Part shown: positions 15,260-26,972 of the stretch, piece after piece
Position numbering within the stretch: the first letter of the stretch is position 1
Layout: each line of letters starts with the position of its first letter
Source: Synechococcus sp. CS-1330
GTDB taxonomy: Bacteria > Cyanobacteriota > Cyanobacteriia > PCC-6307 > Cyanobiaceae
Direction of reading: 5' to 3'
Assembly: GCA_025128025.1 (NCBI GenBank)
Contig: JAHLYR010000026.1
Span: 1 to 56,620, forward strand
Length of the DNA stretch: 56,620 nt
Notes under the pieces: model-generated
Databases searched by the model: none
The model's input: only the letters and a program-made list of their open reading frames with translations
What the model was told of the DNA's origin: nothing
Made by a program: the position numbers and the translations under genes

Positions 15260-15370
15260 CTTGAAGTGAGCCAGTGACGGCGAGCTTTCGGCCCTCGATT
15301 TGGAGCGGATATTGGCCAGGCTAAGTGCGGTTGATCCAGCAGCCCAGGCTCTCTCTAGCCAGCTCCAGAC

Positions 15371-17389
15371 TCAAGCTTGAGCCCAATCTTCAGCGGGTGT
15401 GAGCTGGCGCGCTAGGGCCCGGGCCATGCCATCGCGGCTGGCTAAGCCACGTAAAGAAGCAACCGGCAAACCGGGATTGGGAAGCCCATGGGGCAGAGCA
15501 GCCGCCGCCGCCGCTGGCACATCAAAAACCGGCAATTGGCGCAAGCCATTTGGCCTTAGCTGGTCTTCCAGCTGAGCTAGCTGGGCAGACATCGGCAGCC
15601 AGACCAAGTCACTGCGGCGACAAGAGAGCAAGGTAGGCACCGGCAAAGAGCCGTCTTCATTGAATTCCCGCTCGGCACTTAGGGCCCGCTGCAGATCAGC
15701 CAAAGTGACCAGCCCCACCACCCAAGCCCCATCCGCCACCACCAGACAGTGGCCGTGGGCCTCCACCAGCTGAACCAAGGCCTTTTGGGCTGGTAGCTCG
15801 GCTGCCAGCACCAGGGGGGCCTCGGGCTCGAAAGCCTCAGCCACCTGCAGGGCGGCCAACTGGCGGCGGCGATGCTCCTCTTGGGGATCAGGCCCTAGTA
15901 AGCCCGGATCAGCCAGGCCCTGCCAGCGCTCCACCAAGGCAGCACTGAGGCCGGCGGCGGCCATCAGCGGCAGCACAATTCGAATATCGCGGGTGAGCTC
16001 AAACAGCAGCAGCAGGGCCGTCAGGGGAGCCCGGGCACTACCGGCCAGCACAGCGGCCATGCCCACCATGGCGTAGGCGGGAGGCTCAGCCACCGGCAGG
16101 TGCAGGCCACTGTCCCCAAGCAGTTGGCCGTAGCAGTTGCCGAGCACCGCTCCTAGGAACAGGGATGGGGCGAAGCCACCGCCAACAAAGCCGGTGGCAT
16201 TGCTGATGCCAGTGGCCAAAAGCTTGACGCCCAGCAACACCAGCAAGGTGAGCAGGGGCACACCACCCTCGCTGCCAAGCAGGGCCTCAATCGTGTCGTA
16301 GCCGACACCCAGCACCTGGGGAAATCCGAGAGCCATAACACCCACACAGGCACCCCCCAGGGCCGTGGGTAGGCCTGGCGGCAGCTGGCCCAGCCAGGCC
16401 TGCAGCCGCTCGCTGCGGCCTGCGGCCAGCAAGCTCACCAAGGCCCAGGACATCAAGCTGGCCACCAGGCCTAAACCCAGATAAAGGGGCAACTCCAGCG
16501 GTGAGCGCACTTCATAAGCAGGCAGCCGCAAAATCGGTGTGTCGCCGAGCAGCAATTGGGTGACCAGCGAGGAAGCCACCGCCGCCACCAGCACCGCCCG
16601 CAAGCTGGGCCGTCCCTGAACGGCACTGAAGCTTCCTTCAAAAGCAAAAAACACGCCGGCAATGGGTGCCTTGAAACCCGCCGCCAGACCTGCGGCCACT
16701 CCCGCGGCCACTAGGGCTTTCTGGCTCTGGGGCGAGAGCCCGCCGCGCAGGGCCACCCACAGACCGATATTGCCACCACTCTCAACGCTGGGCCCCTCCG
16801 GGCCGAGGGAGGCACCACTGCCCAGGCTGATGGATGCACCCAGCAGGCGCTGAAAGGGCAAGCGGGGCCGAGCGCTAACGGCGCCATCGGCCATCGCCAT
16901 CAGGCTGGGTAGGCCAGGGCCCAGGTCACCGCCATAGCGGCGCAAAAGACCAACAGCCCAACCCCCCAGGGTGGGCACCACCACCACCGGCCAGAGACTG
17001 ATCCAATCGGGCAGGGAAGAAACCGGCAGGGGCAACGGCTCAGGAATGGCTGGTGGCGGTGGCAGGAAGCCAAGCCCGCCGAGACCCACCTGAAGCAGGG
17101 CCCGCAGCGGTGTGCCCGCATCAGGAGCCACCACCAGCGGCAATTCGGGTGCCAACTCCGGCGGCTGGCTACGACCAACCGTTAGAAGCCCCTCCACAAA
17201 AGGTCCAAACAGCCCGTTGTTGATAAAGCCCAGCAATTCGTGGAAGGCCACCACTGCCAGACCAGTGAGCACACCAATCAGGGCAGCCCAGGCCAGCAGA
17301 TTCCATTGATAGGGAAGGGCGCGTGCCTCGGCTTCAACGGGGCTGGCGGCGACTGACGCTGGTTCAGGCTTCGGGCCGGACAGTTGCAA
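15371..17389 (-). CDS. ClC-family chloride channel/antiporter with CBS domains
   Basis: The 672-residue inner-membrane protein has the ClC core at about residues 30-475 and two CBS-type domains after about residue 510. Key elements are GPGLP (in place of GSGIP), GPEGP with the gating glutamate Glu198, and [11 protein letters not shown] near the third selectivity segment. Glu251 aligns with the proton glutamate (E203) of the E. coli exchanger. This suggests a chloride/proton antiporter. CBS domains often sense adenine nucleotides. The ATG overlaps the hemC end by 26 bp. Confidence 0.9.
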   Translation of the reverse strand: MQLSGPKPEPASVAASPVEAEARALPYQWNLLAWAALIGVLTGLAVVAFHELLGFINNGLFGPFVEGLLTVGRSQPPELAPELPLVVAPDAGTPLRALLQVGLGGLGFLPPPPAIPEPLPLPVSSLPDWISLWPVVVVPTLGGWAVGLLRRYGGDLGPGLPSLMAMADGAVSARPRLPFQRLLGASISLGSGASLGPEGPSVESGGNIGLWVALRGGLSPQSQKALVAAGVAAGLAAGFKAPIAGVFFAFEGSFSAVQGRPSLRAVLVAAVASSLVTQLLLGDTPILRLPAYEVRSPLELPLYLGLGLVASLMSWALVSLLAAGRSERLQAWLGQLPPGLPTALGGACVGVMALGFPQVLGVGYDTIEALLGSEGGVPLLTLLVLLGVKLLATGISNATGFVGGGFAPSLFLGAVLGNCYGQLLGDSGLHLPVAEPPAYAMVGMAAVLAGSARAPLTALLLLFELTRDIRIVLPLMAAAGLSAALVERWQGLADPGLLGPDPQEEHRRRQLAALQVAEAFEPEAPLVLAAELPAQKALVQLVEAHGHCLVVADGAWVVGLVTLADLQRALSAEREFNEDGSLPVPTLLSCRRSDLVWLPMSAQLAQLEDQLRPNGLRQLPVFDVPAAAAAALPHGLPNPGLPVASLRGLASRDGMARALARQLTPAEDWAQA

Positions 17390-18314
17390 AAATCTCCTCC
17401 AGGATTTCGCCTGCGCCCTGGGCCTTCAAAGCATGGGCAAGGGCGATACCAATGGCCTCAGGGTCAGCCTGGGGACCGCAAGCCTCGTCGCGAATCAGGC
17501 GCAGGCCGTCGATGCTTGCCACCATGCCCGTCAATACAAGCTTATCGCCGTCGAAGCGGCTGTTAACGCCGATTGGCACCTGACAGCCCCCCTCCAGCTC
17601 ACGCAAAAAGGCTCGCTCAGCCAGGCAGCGACGGGCGGTGGGCTGGTGCTCCAACACCTTGATCTGCTCCAGCACGGCGGCATCGCCCTGTCGACACTCA
17701 ATACCTAAGGCACCCTGGCCAACGGCGTGGAGGGAAATGGAGGGGTCGATCAGCTCGTGGATGCGATCCCCCAAACCCAGCCGCCCCAAGCCAGCGGCCG
17801 CCAGGATCAGGCAGTCGTACTCACCAGCATCAAGTTTCTCCAAGCGGGTGATTACGTTGCCGCGCACATCCTTGAAGCTGAGGTGCGGGAAGTGGTGGCG
17901 CAGCTGGGCTAAACGGCGCAGGGAACTGGTGCCCACCACGGCACCGGCGGGCAGGGTTGCCAGGCTCTTATCGCGGTGCTGTTCATGCACCACCAAGGCG
18001 TCGGCGGGATCTTCCCGCTCGGTGATGCAGCCAAGCATCAGCCCCTCGGGCAGGTTGGTTGGCAGATCCTTGAGGCTATGGACGGCGATATCAGCCTGTC
18101 CAAGAAGCATCTGAGCCTCTAACTCCTTGGTAAAAAGGCCTTTATCTCCAATTTTGGCAAGGGCCACATCAAGAATCTTGTCCCCCTGGGTGGCCATCGC
18201 TTCGATGCTGATCTCCAGGCCGCTGTGGGCCTGGAGCAATTCATCGCGCACCCAATTGGTTTGCACCATGGCCAGCTGGCTGCGGCGGGAGGCGATGCGC
18301 AGGGGGTTGGCCAT
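17364..18314 (-). CDS. hemC: Porphobilinogen deaminase (hydroxymethylbilane synthase)
   Basis: This enzyme condenses four porphobilinogens into hydroxymethylbilane on the path to chlorophyll, heme and bilins. From the ATG at 18314 it is 316 residues and starts [20 protein letters not shown], the family N-terminus. [13 protein letters not shown] and the dipyrromethane-cofactor cysteine in [11 protein letters not shown] are present. The open frame reaches 18359, but that would overlap the DUF1824 gene and precede the conserved start. It lies in a minus-strand run with rpoD and DUF1824 upstream and ClC downstream. Confidence 0.95.
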   Translation of the reverse strand: MANPLRIASRRSQLAMVQTNWVRDELLQAHSGLEISIEAMATQGDKILDVALAKIGDKGLFTKELEAQMLLGQADIAVHSLKDLPTNLPEGLMLGCITEREDPADALVVHEQHRDKSLATLPAGAVVGTSSLRRLAQLRHHFPHLSFKDVRGNVITRLEKLDAGEYDCLILAAAGLGRLGLGDRIHELIDPSISLHAVGQGALGIECRQGDAAVLEQIKVLEHQPTARRCLAERAFLRELEGGCQVPIGVNSRFDGDKLVLTGMVASIDGLRLIRDEACGPQADPEAIGIALAHALKAQGAGEILEEIFATVRPEA

Positions 18315-18339
18315 CAGGGGCAGATCACAGCCACTCAGA

Positions 18340-18734
18340 TTAAGGGCCGAAGAAATCAAGGGGCAATGGGCCCCAGGTGTCTTCCGCAGCCGTATCTGCT
18401 GAACAGTGGCCGCTGATCAATAGGCCCTCTCCTAAACCGGTTTCAGCGCGCACCTGAAAGCGGCCGCTGTTTTGGTTGGCCTTGAGGAAGACAGGACCCT
18501 CGATCGAATCGAGGGCTACACCGGCTGGATCTAGCTCCAATTGCGACCAGCCCAGAGCCGTTTCAACCTGACGCAGACAGGTCACCGCCGCCGCTGCAGA
18601 AGCCGCCATCACTCCCGCCGTGAACCAGTCGCAGCGAGCCAGCAGCGGCTCAAGCTCTGCCCGCAGAGACGAGCAGGCTGCGGGGTCGAGCGAAGGAGCA
18701 GTGCGCAGCCCCCGCAGGGATGCCAGGCCCTGAC

Positions 18735-18738
<4 letters not shown>
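18340..18738 (-). CDS. DUF1824-family protein
   Basis: The 132-residue soluble protein resembles the cyanobacterial DUF1824 family. Recognisable parts are a helix with WFTAGVMA, the segment [12 protein letters not shown], and a late GEGLLISGH strand. Function is unknown. It starts at a GTG that overlaps the rpoD stop (GTGA at 18735-18738), so translation is probably coupled to the sigma factor, and hemC follows after 25 bp. Confidence 0.77.
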
Positions 18739-20114
<1,376 letters not shown>

Positions 20115-20558
20115 AGGTAACGAAAACGAAACAACAAAACAAATGGGCGGAAACGCATCACCTCAAATCGCTTCTAGCTATCTCCTGCCTGTAATCGGCA
20201 AAAAATCGCTCCAGCTACGCCGGGATTAGCCGTAGGCGCTGGTGCAAGACCACGAAAGCGGGAAGGAAACCTCTGAAATGGTGGTAGTCGGCAGGGAAAG
20301 TCGAGCGACCCGGCAAAGAGCAAGGGGTCGGTGGCCGAAGCCTGGAAGGGGTGGCCGAAGCCTGGAAGGGGTGGCCGAAGCCTGGGAGGGGTGGCCGAGG
20401 CCTAGACAGGGCTGACAGGGGTGGTCGCAGACCGGGAGGCCGAATGGTGGGAGGCTGGCTCCCGAGGTCTCACTTCAGGTCTTCCCGCTGGACGGAACTC
20501 TGTTTGGTTCCGACGGCAGTCTTTGAACTGCCCAACATTCGCATCCTAAGAATGGGTT
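20115..20558. other. 444 bp divergent intergenic region between rpoD and priA
   Basis: No gene is credible here. The rpoD-proximal part is A-rich on the plus strand (20115-20150) and should hold the rpoD leader and promoter; TTGCCG followed about 15 bp later by TAGCTA on the minus strand is a weak candidate. The middle holds a 20 bp tandem repeat (20331-20410). The plus-strand frame from 20351 is an artefact of that repeat and then runs antisense-like into priA. Confidence 0.6.
20331..20410 (+). repeat. 20 bp tandem repeat, four copies
   Basis: The unit GTGGCCGAAGCCTGGAAGGG is present four times head to tail. Copies 1 and 2 are identical, copy 3 has one change, and copy 4 has about five. Degeneration increases toward the priA side. 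It lies about 150 bp before the priA start and is likely to vary in copy number between strains. Confidence 0.92.
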
Positions 20559-22790
20559 GTGACCTTTGCAAGCTTGTCGATCCCCTGGCTGCAGATCTGG
20601 CTCGAAGCCGGGCGAGAAGGCCAGGTATTCACCTACGCCAACTCCCCCGAAACCCCAGCAGGGATTGGGGATTTGGTCCGGGTGAAGCTGCAGGGACGCC
20701 CGCACACTGGCCTGGTGGTGGGCTGGCTTGATCAATTACCCGCCAGTCTCAGCAGCAAGCGAATACAACCAATCCTGGAGATTTGGCAGCGGGCTGCCGT
20801 AGATCCAGATTGGCAAAACTTAATGTCAAGCGTGGCGGCGGAGTGCCACACAAGTCTGTTCAAAACTCTAAAAAGCGCCCTGCCACCTGGCTGGCTTGGC
20901 CAGCGCAACCAGGGGCCCAGCAGGCCAAGCCGCGCAATCTGGCTGGTGGAGCGCTCGCAGGCAGCACTCCCAAGCCAGCCCCTCACCGAGCGCCAGCAGC
21001 AACTGCTTGAGCACCTTGATCGCCATAGCGGGCCAGTGCCCCTGCGGAATCTTTGTGGTGAGGCTGGCTTCAGCCGCGCCGTGCTCAAGGGGCTGGAGGC
21101 TCGCGGTCTGGTGCAGCGCCTTCAGTCTCCCCCCGAGGGCAGTGGAGCTGGCCTCGCACCATCCCACTGGCCTGCCCTGACAGAAGCCCAGGCCGCTGCA
21201 GTAGCGGCCCTGGCCGGTGCCCCAGCGGGAGCGGAATATTTGCTCTGGGGTGTAACAGGTGCCGGCAAAACTGAGGTGTATCTGCGGGCGGCCGCTCAGG
21301 CCTTAGAGGCGGGGCAGGCCACGCTTTTACTCACCCCGGAGATTGGCCTGATTCCCCAGTTGCTCGACCGGGCACGGGAACGCTTCGGCTACCGGGTGGT
21401 GGAGTTCCACAGCGGCCTTTCCGACGGTGCCCGGGTGGCGGCCTGGCGTCGCTGCCTGGAATCAGAGGCGGTGGTTGTGGTGGGTACCCGCTCAGCGATC
21501 TTTCTGCCAATGCCCAGGCTGGGCCTGATCGTGCTCGATGAGGAACACGACAGCTCCTACAAGCAGGACAGCCCGATGCCCTGTTACCACGCCCGCGACG
21601 TAGCCCGCCTACGGGCCCGGCACTGCGGGGCGCGGCTGGTGCTCGGCAGTGCCACCCCCTCGCTCGAGAGTTGGCTCAGCTGTCAATCCCCCCAACCAGC
21701 CACCCGCCTCCTACGACTGCCGGAGCGGATTGGTTCGCGGCCCCTGCCTGCCGTACGGGTGATCGACATGCGCCACGAGCTCGCTGACGGTCACCGCCGC
21801 CTGATCAGCCGGGCCCTGATGGGGCGCTTAGAGCAGCTGCAGGAGAAGGGCGAACAGGCAGTGGTGCTGGTGCCCCGACGGGGCTATCGAGCATTCCTGA
21901 GCTGCCGCAGCTGCGGTGAAGCGGTGCTCTGCCCCCACTGCGATGTAGCCCTCACCGTGCACCGCTCCAAGGGGGGCCAGGAATGGTTGCGCTGCCACTG
22001 GTGCGACCACCGCGCCGAGATGGGCAATCGCTGCGGCCACTGTGGCTCCACGGCCTTCAAACCCTTCGGCGCGGGCACCCAGCGGGTGATGGAGCAGCTG
22101 GCAACCGAGCTTGAAGGGTTGCGCCTGCTGCGCTTTGACCGTGACACCACCCGGGGCCGTGACGGCCACCGCCGCCTGCTCGATCGCTTCGCCCAAGGGG
22201 AAGCCGACGTATTGGTAGGCACCCAGATGCTGGCCAAGGGCATGGACCTACCCCGGGTCACGCTCGCGGCGGTATTGGCGGCAGACGGGCTGTTGCATCG
22301 CCCCGATCTGCGCTCCTCCGAGCAGTGCTTGCAATTGCTGTTGCAATTAGCGGGCCGGGCGGGCCGCGGCGAAAAACCAGGCGAGGTGCTGGTGCAGACC
22401 TACAGCCCCGACCACCCGGTGATTCGCCACCTGGTGGATGGGCGCTACGAGCTGTTTTTGGCCGAGGAAAGCCAGTTGCGCCGTCAGGGTGGCCTGGTGC
22501 CCTTCAGCCGGGCCTGCCTGCTGCGACTGAGCGGACCTAGTGCCAGCGGCACGGCAACCGCCGCCGCCGCCTTGGCCGAGAGAATCCGCAGCCAGGTGGA
22601 GGCAGCCGGATGGCTGTTGATTGGTCCCGCCCCGGCCCCGGTAGCCCGCGTAGCGGGCAAGAGTCGCTGGCAGCTGTTGCTGCATGGTCCCGCCGGCATG
22701 CCCCTGCCCTTGCCAACTGAAAGCCTGCTGCGGGAGGCGCTGCCAGCGGGGGTGGGTCTGGCGATCGACCCCGACCCCCTCAGCCTTTGA
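20559..22790 (+). CDS. priA: Primosomal protein N' (replication restart helicase PriA)
   Basis: This 743-residue DEAH-type helicase reloads the replisome at stalled forks. The N-terminal DNA-binding domain is followed by Walker A (GVTGAGKTEVYL), the Walker B box DEEHDSSYKQD, and GSATPSLES. Paired zinc-binding CxxC motifs follow (CRSCG/CPHC and CHWCDH/CGHCG), then the helicase C-lobe with GTQMLAKGMDLP and the QLAGRAGRG box. It starts at a GTG; no in-frame ATG lies close upstream. It converges on the TPR/DUF3153 gene with an 8 bp gap. Confidence 0.95.
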   Translation: MTFASLSIPWLQIWLEAGREGQVFTYANSPETPAGIGDLVRVKLQGRPHTGLVVGWLDQLPASLSSKRIQPILEIWQRAAVDPDWQNLMSSVAAECHTSLFKTLKSALPPGWLGQRNQGPSRPSRAIWLVERSQAALPSQPLTERQQQLLEHLDRHSGPVPLRNLCGEAGFSRAVLKGLEARGLVQRLQSPPEGSGAGLAPSHWPALTEAQAAAVAALAGAPAGAEYLLWGVTGAGKTEVYLRAAAQALEAGQATLLLTPEIGLIPQLLDRARERFGYRVVEFHSGLSDGARVAAWRRCLESEAVVVVGTRSAIFLPMPRLGLIVLDEEHDSSYKQDSPMPCYHARDVARLRARHCGARLVLGSATPSLESWLSCQSPQPATRLLRLPERIGSRPLPAVRVIDMRHELADGHRRLISRALMGRLEQLQEKGEQAVVLVPRRGYRAFLSCRSCGEAVLCPHCDVALTVHRSKGGQEWLRCHWCDHRAEMGNRCGHCGSTAFKPFGAGTQRVMEQLATELEGLRLLRFDRDTTRGRDGHRRLLDRFAQGEADVLVGTQMLAKGMDLPRVTLAAVLAADGLLHRPDLRSSEQCLQLLLQLAGRAGRGEKPGEVLVQTYSPDHPVIRHLVDGRYELFLAEESQLRRQGGLVPFSRACLLRLSGPSASGTATAAAALAERIRSQVEAAGWLLIGPAPAPVARVAGKSRWQLLLHGPAGMPLPLPTESLLREALPAGVGLAIDPDPLSL

Positions 22791-22798
22791 GCACCCTC

Positions 22799-23947
22799 TC
22801 AAGCCGGTAGTTCCGGCAGGCCGAAGCCCAGCAGACGCCGCAGCCGCTCCAGGGCCAGCACCAACGCTAGGGCTAGGGCAATCAGGGCACCGCCAATACC
22901 AAGACCACTCCAGCGCCAGCAGCTGAGCTGCAGAGAATTGCTGGCGCCAAAGCGCAGGGGCCAGTGCATGGTAGCTCGTCCTGAAATCGCCGCAGCGGGC
23001 TCGGGACTGGCCAGGCGGACAGCCGCAGGGGTCACAGGGGCCAGGTCGATGGCGGCGCTGAAGCCCGGCAGAGCACTGAGCCCACGCAGGTCCACTGCCA
23101 GCTCAAGGCTTTGGTGCACCCCCAGCAGCCAATTGCGCTCCCGCAGCTGGAAGTGGGGCGGCGGCAGGGCCACACCGGCTAGATCCGCTGCCGCGCTGAG
23201 GTTCGCTGCCAGCAGGGCAAGGGCCTCGGGCGCTGCCAGCACCGGGCTCTCCAGGCGCTGGTGAAAGCCCTCAGCGCCAGCAGATGGCTTGGGCTGCTTG
23301 GCCGGGTGAAATCCCTGGCTCAGCAAGCTGAGGCCAAACTGGCGGGCCCAGGGCTCGGGTTGGCTACCGGGGCTCGATAGACCATGGGCGATCTGCAGCC
23401 GGCCCGGCCCCTTAAAGGTCAACTCGCTGCGCACCTCGGTGCAGCCGCCGAGCAGCAGCGTCAGCAGCAACAGCAAAACGGCCAGCACAGCGAAGCCCAC
23501 TGGAGCCCTGGTTGGCCCCACCGGCGGCGCTGGCGGCGGTGGCGGTTTGTTGGAGCGGCGGCCGCGGGCAAGCTGCTGCATCTGGCCGCCCATGGCCTCG
23601 GCCGAGCCCAGATCGGGCAGGGTGATCGACCAATCGCGGGGGCGCTCGAGGGCCGGTGCCTCGAGCACGGTGAGTAGGTCTATGGCCTGAGCCCGCAGGC
23701 TGGCATCACGGCAGCGCTTGATCAGCCGGCAACAAAGGATCGCCCGGCCGTTGTCGCCCCGCCCCATCCAGGCGGTGGCGAGCAACAACTGAATCTCAGC
23801 TCCGGTGGCGGTAGCAGCAGGATGCTCAATGGTGAGGGGCTCCAACAGGCGTACAACCTGGCCGTAATCGCCCCGCTCGAGAGCTGCGCGGGCTGCAGCC
23901 AACTGGCCTTCGTCCACCAAGTCTTCTGCCACCAGGTCTTCAGCCAT
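22799..23947 (-). CDS. TPR-like plus DUF3153-type membrane protein
   Basis: The 382-residue protein has a helical TPR-like N-terminus (about 1-110), a Pro-rich linker, and a hydrophobic span with [12 protein letters not shown], which could be a lipobox-like Cys or just a membrane anchor. A beta-rich external region and a final span with arginine-rich tail follow. This fits cyanobacterial proteins annotated TPR plus DUF3153, but I am recalling that family, not measuring it. The ATG overlaps the argB end by 8 bp, so the two are cotranscribed. Confidence 0.7.
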   Translation of the reverse strand: MAEDLVAEDLVDEGQLAAARAALERGDYGQVVRLLEPLTIEHPAATATGAEIQLLLATAWMGRGDNGRAILCCRLIKRCRDASLRAQAIDLLTVLEAPALERPRDWSITLPDLGSAEAMGGQMQQLARGRRSNKPPPPPAPPVGPTRAPVGFAVLAVLLLLLTLLLGGCTEVRSELTFKGPGRLQIAHGLSSPGSQPEPWARQFGLSLLSQGFHPAKQPKPSAGAEGFHQRLESPVLAAPEALALLAANLSAAADLAGVALPPPHFQLRERNWLLGVHQSLELAVDLRGLSALPGFSAAIDLAPVTPAAVRLASPEPAAAISGRATMHWPLRFGASNSLQLSCWRWSGLGIGGALIALALALVLALERLRRLLGFGLPELPA

Positions 23948-24821
23948 GGCCGACGCGCTGGCTGCCCACCACCATGGTGCCGATCCCCGAATCGGTGAAT
24001 ACCTCTAACAACAGGGCGTGGGGCACCCGGCCATCGACGATGTGGGCCGCCGCCACCCCCTGAGCCAGGGCACGGATGCAGCACTCAGTCTTCGGGGTCA
24101 TGCCGCCTGCCACCACACCGTCATGGATTAATTGGCGTGCCTGCGCCAGGGTCAGCTGACGAATTAGGGAGTCAGGATCGTGGCGATCCTGCAAGATCCC
24201 TGCCGTGTCGGTGAGCAGGATCAGCTTCTCAGCCTGTAAAGCCGCGGCCAGTTCACCGGCCACGGTATCGGCATTGATGTTGTGGGCCTGGCCCTCAGCA
24301 TCGGCGGCCACGCTAGAGATCACAGGGATATAGCCGCCATCAAGCAGGGGGAAAAGAACTGCCGGATCTACTGCCGCCACCTCTCCCACCAGCCCATTTA
24401 CTCCGCCGGCGTAGGTGCGGGCCCGCACTAGGGAGCCATCACTGCCGCAAAGTCCCACGGCCCGGCCACCCACCTGATTGAGGCCGTTAACAATGTTTTT
24501 GTTGACCCGGCCCACCAGCACCATCTCAACCACGTCCATGGTTTCCGGAGTGGTGACCCGCAAACCATTACGGAATTCGGGCTCGATTTGGAGGCGATTC
24601 AGCCAGTCATTGATCTCCGGGCCGCCGCCATGAACCACCACCGGCTGCACTCCCACCGAGGCCAGCAGCACCACATCGCGGTAGACCGCTTCGCGAAGCT
24701 CCGCTTGCACCATCGCCGCGCCGCCGTACTTGACCACCACCCGGCGGCCCGCGAAGCGCTGGATGTATGGAAGGGCCTCACTTAGGACCGACACTCTCAG
24801 GGTGTCCTGGCTGCTGATCAA
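23940..24821 (-). CDS. argB: Acetylglutamate kinase
   Basis: This enzyme phosphorylates N-acetylglutamate in arginine synthesis. The 293-residue sequence has the amino-acid-kinase landmarks [23 protein letters not shown] and [11 protein letters not shown], and the C-terminal [11 protein letters not shown]. The N-terminal helix ([14 protein letters not shown]) is typical of arginine-sensitive hexameric enzymes, which in cyanobacteria are activated by the PII protein. Regulation by PII is inferred from the family. The downstream gene overlaps it by 8 bp. Confidence 0.96.
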   Translation of the reverse strand: MISSQDTLRVSVLSEALPYIQRFAGRRVVVKYGGAAMVQAELREAVYRDVVLLASVGVQPVVVHGGGPEINDWLNRLQIEPEFRNGLRVTTPETMDVVEMVLVGRVNKNIVNGLNQVGGRAVGLCGSDGSLVRARTYAGGVNGLVGEVAAVDPAVLFPLLDGGYIPVISSVAADAEGQAHNINADTVAGELAAALQAEKLILLTDTAGILQDRHDPDSLIRQLTLAQARQLIHDGVVAGGMTPKTECCIRALAQGVAAAHIVDGRVPHALLLEVFTDSGIGTMVVGSQRVGHG

Positions 24822-24859
24822 GGTTTCGCTTTTCGATGGGGCAAATGGATTCAGGGGTC

Positions 24860-25408
24860 TTAGCTAGCGCTGGGCTCGGGCACCAGAGCGAGGCTGAATT
24901 CATCGCGGCGCTCGGGCTTGATATCCGCACTCAAACCGGGGCCGAAGAAGCGGCCCAGCCGATCAGCGCGGGCCTGCCAGCGATCCAGGGGCACCCCTTC
25001 GCAGCGAAAGCGCAGGCGCAAGCCATAGCGGCCATCGCAGTCGAGCTCCTCAACGCTCAGCAGCTGGGGCGGAGCGTCCTCGTCCCAGAGCTTGAGCACC
25101 TCCAGGGAGCTCTCCAGATGGGCTTTCTGGCCGTAGCGCCAGCGATCTACATCGGCCAGCAGCTTGCGCAGGGGCTCGCTCTCCGGCAGGTCCCGCAATT
25201 GCTTGAAACGGGGGGCCGGCGTGAGTCGTTTAGGTGGAGGCAGCTCAGAGGATTTCAAGGCCAACCCACCCAACAGGATCGGAATGCCGTAGAAAATCGT
25301 AGGCAGGCTGAGATTGGGGATATCGGTGGCGTAGGCGATCGTGCCGATCACCGTGAGCACAGCCCCCGCGATGGTCACGAGGCTGCCTGGTGAGAGAAGT
25401 GCTTGCAT
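24860..25408 (-). CDS. DUF2854-family membrane protein
   Basis: From the ATG at 25408 the protein has 182 residues. It begins [20 protein letters not shown], which enters the first of two membrane spans, followed by [22 protein letters not shown]-like sequence and a soluble C-terminal domain of about 120 residues. This is the pattern of the cyanobacterial/plastid DUF2854 family, of unknown function. GGAGGT abuts the chosen ATG; alternative ATGs lie at 25432 and 25495, but they add non-family sequence and overlap the divergent small gene. Confidence 0.8.
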   Translation of the reverse strand: MQALLSPGSLVTIAGAVLTVIGTIAYATDIPNLSLPTIFYGIPILLGGLALKSSELPPPKRLTPAPRFKQLRDLPESEPLRKLLADVDRWRYGQKAHLESSLEVLKLWDEDAPPQLLSVEELDCDGRYGLRLRFRCEGVPLDRWQARADRLGRFFGPGLSADIKPERRDEFSLALVPEPSAS

Positions 25409-25430
25409 ACCTCCATCTTCCTTGATGCCC

Positions 25431-25634
25431 ATGGCGGATGCGACCACCAGCCGGCCCAGCGAAACCGGCACCGCCGAACTGATCAGCAACCTCAAGAGCG
25501 ACCGGCTTTGGTTATTGCGCCAAATTGATGCGGGTCGTTGGCCCCAATGGCGCCTTGATCTAGCCGCCCTTGAGCGGGAGCTGGGCCAGCTGCTCGATCA
25601 ATTGAGCGACGTTGATTCCAGCGCCGACTCCTAG
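25431..25634 (+). CDS. Small soluble protein of unknown function (67 aa)
   Basis: The product is helical with a conserved-looking core SDRLWLLRQIDAGRWPQW followed by an amphipathic Leu-rich helix (LAALERELGQLLDQL). I recognise no domain. The ATG at 25431 fits; upstream in-frame starts would overlap the DUF2854 gene. It sits between two minus-strand genes and is only 22 bp from the divergent DUF2854 start, so their promoters must overlap the coding sequences. Confidence 0.58.
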   Translation: MADATTSRPSETGTAELISNLKSDRLWLLRQIDAGRWPQWRLDLAALERELGQLLDQLSDVDSSADS

Positions 25635-25657
25635 CCTTGAACAGGGCCAATCCAGGA

Positions 25658-26146
25658 TCAAAAAGGGATGTCGTCGTCGTCAGGGAGATCAGGCACCAGC
25701 GGGGAGGTATTCCAGGTGGGCGGCTGGGCACCTGCCGGCGCAGCTAGAGCCGGGGTTGCCGGGGTTGCCGCCGCTGGGGCACGACGCTGGGGCGCAGGCG
25801 CAGTTGAGGCAGCTGGATTGACAGCAGGACTGCTGGTGGCGCCAGGGCCCATGCCGTGCAGCCGGGCCAGGGTGAATTCAGCGCGCTTTTCCTTGACGCC
25901 GTCCTGACGGGTGACGGTATTCATGCGCAACCGGCCCTCGAGCATCAGCCGCTGGCCAACCTGCACCCGGTTCTGGAGCTCTTGCGCCAAATTGCCCCAG
26001 CCGACCACCTTCAATTGACCCGGGGGATCATCGGGACGCAGGCCATCTATCTGGACCGCCATCTCCGCCACCGGCGTCTGATTGTCCTGGGTGTATCGCA
26101 CCTGGGGCGCTTCCAGCACCTCAACCTCGAGCAGACAGTGATTCAC
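25658..26146 (-). CDS. ssb: Single-stranded DNA-binding protein
   Basis: The protein coats single-stranded DNA in replication and repair. An OB-fold domain at about residues 1-100 begins NHCLLEVEVLEAPQVRYTQD. A long Pro/Ala-rich linker and the acidic tip DDDDIPF follow; the tip recruits partner proteins such as PriA. The GTG at 26146 gives the usual N-terminus (162 residues); the frame is open to an ATG at 26173, which would overlap little of the divergent cobK-type gene. The fold lacks a Trp-rich DNA-binding face I could confirm by eye. Confidence 0.88.
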   Translation of the reverse strand: MNHCLLEVEVLEAPQVRYTQDNQTPVAEMAVQIDGLRPDDPPGQLKVVGWGNLAQELQNRVQVGQRLMLEGRLRMNTVTRQDGVKEKRAEFTLARLHGMGPGATSSPAVNPAASTAPAPQRRAPAAATPATPALAAPAGAQPPTWNTSPLVPDLPDDDDIPF

Positions 26147-26177
26147 TCCCCGGCAACCATTGGTGAATCCCATCCTG

Positions 26178-26969
26178 ATGCACCGACCTGAGATTCACCA
26201 GACCTCGCCCCGTCTGTGGCTGATCGGCGGCACCGGAGAAGGCCCCGTAGTGGCGGAGCGGCTGCTGCAGCGCGGCTGGCACCTAACCGTGAGCGTGGTT
26301 GGTGCAACAGCGGCCCTGGCCTATCGCCCCCATCCGGGCCTAACCCTGCGCGTCGGCGCCATCGATGGCGAGCAGGGGGTTTGGGCAGAACTGGACGCCG
26401 CCGAATCGGTGGGTTGGCCCTATGCGGTGGTGGTGGATACCAGCCATCCCTTCGCCTGTGTGGTGAGTCGCCAGCTGGCCGCCGTGTGCAAGCAGCGCAG
26501 CCAACGGCTGATACGGCTGCTGCGCCCCAGCCTGCCTGGAGGGGCAACGATTCTCCCCAGCTTGGAGGATTTGCGCAGCCGCTCGCTGCAGGGCCACTGC
26601 CTGCTGCTGGCAATCGGTGCCCGCCAATTGAGCGTGGCGCTGGCCTGCAGCCCCGGCGCCCAGCACTTCGCCCGGCTGCTGCCCAGCCCAAGGGCCCTCC
26701 AGCTGGCCATGGCTGCTGGCTTGGCGGCCGATCAGGTCGCTTGCCTCCGCCCATGCTCGCAGCTGGAGGTGGAGCGGTCCCTGATTCGCCGCTGGCGCAT
26801 CACCACGGTGTTGGCACGCCAGTCGGGCGGTGTTACTGAACAGCTGTGGCAGCAACTCTGTGCCGGCACAGGCCCCCAGCTATTGCTGATCGGCAGGCCG
26901 GCAGAGCCGGTCGGGGTAGAAGCCCTTAGCCAAAAGGAGCTCTTGGGGGCTCTGGTGCTGCCGCAGTGA
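26178..26969 (+). CDS. cobK: Precorrin-6A reductase family protein (cobalamin pathway)
   Basis: The 263-residue protein starts near LWLIGGTGEGPVVAERL, an N-terminal Rossmann-type nucleotide site. It has DTSHPFA and RLIRLLRPS, characteristic of CobK/CbiJ, and a late TVLARQSGG segment. The reaction is NAD(P)H-dependent reduction of precorrin-6A (or cobalt-precorrin-6A) in the corrin ring pathway. The ATG at 26178 was chosen over the TTG at 26160. Marine picocyanobacteria make pseudocobalamin, and cobO lies at 47 kb. Confidence 0.86.
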   Translation: MHRPEIHQTSPRLWLIGGTGEGPVVAERLLQRGWHLTVSVVGATAALAYRPHPGLTLRVGAIDGEQGVWAELDAAESVGWPYAVVVDTSHPFACVVSRQLAAVCKQRSQRLIRLLRPSLPGGATILPSLEDLRSRSLQGHCLLLAIGARQLSVALACSPGAQHFARLLPSPRALQLAMAAGLAADQVACLRPCSQLEVERSLIRRWRITTVLARQSGGVTEQLWQQLCAGTGPQLLLIGRPAEPVGVEALSQKELLGALVLPQ

Positions 26970-26972
26970 GGC

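Noticed and set aside
20280-20340. GGAAAGTCGAGC-like stretch reminiscent of the RNase P RNA core
   Set aside because: The rest of the RNase P consensus (for example the GGTAAGAGCGCACC segment and pairing arms) is absent, and the neighbourhood is a short tandem repeat.
20351-20731. 126-codon frame over the 20 bp repeats
   Set aside because: Its translation is a Lys/Gly/Arg/Trp repeat artefact that runs into priA in another frame.
25856-26191. Plus-strand frame antisense to ssb
   Set aside because: Shadow of ssb. The encoded His/Leu-rich sequence has no domain.
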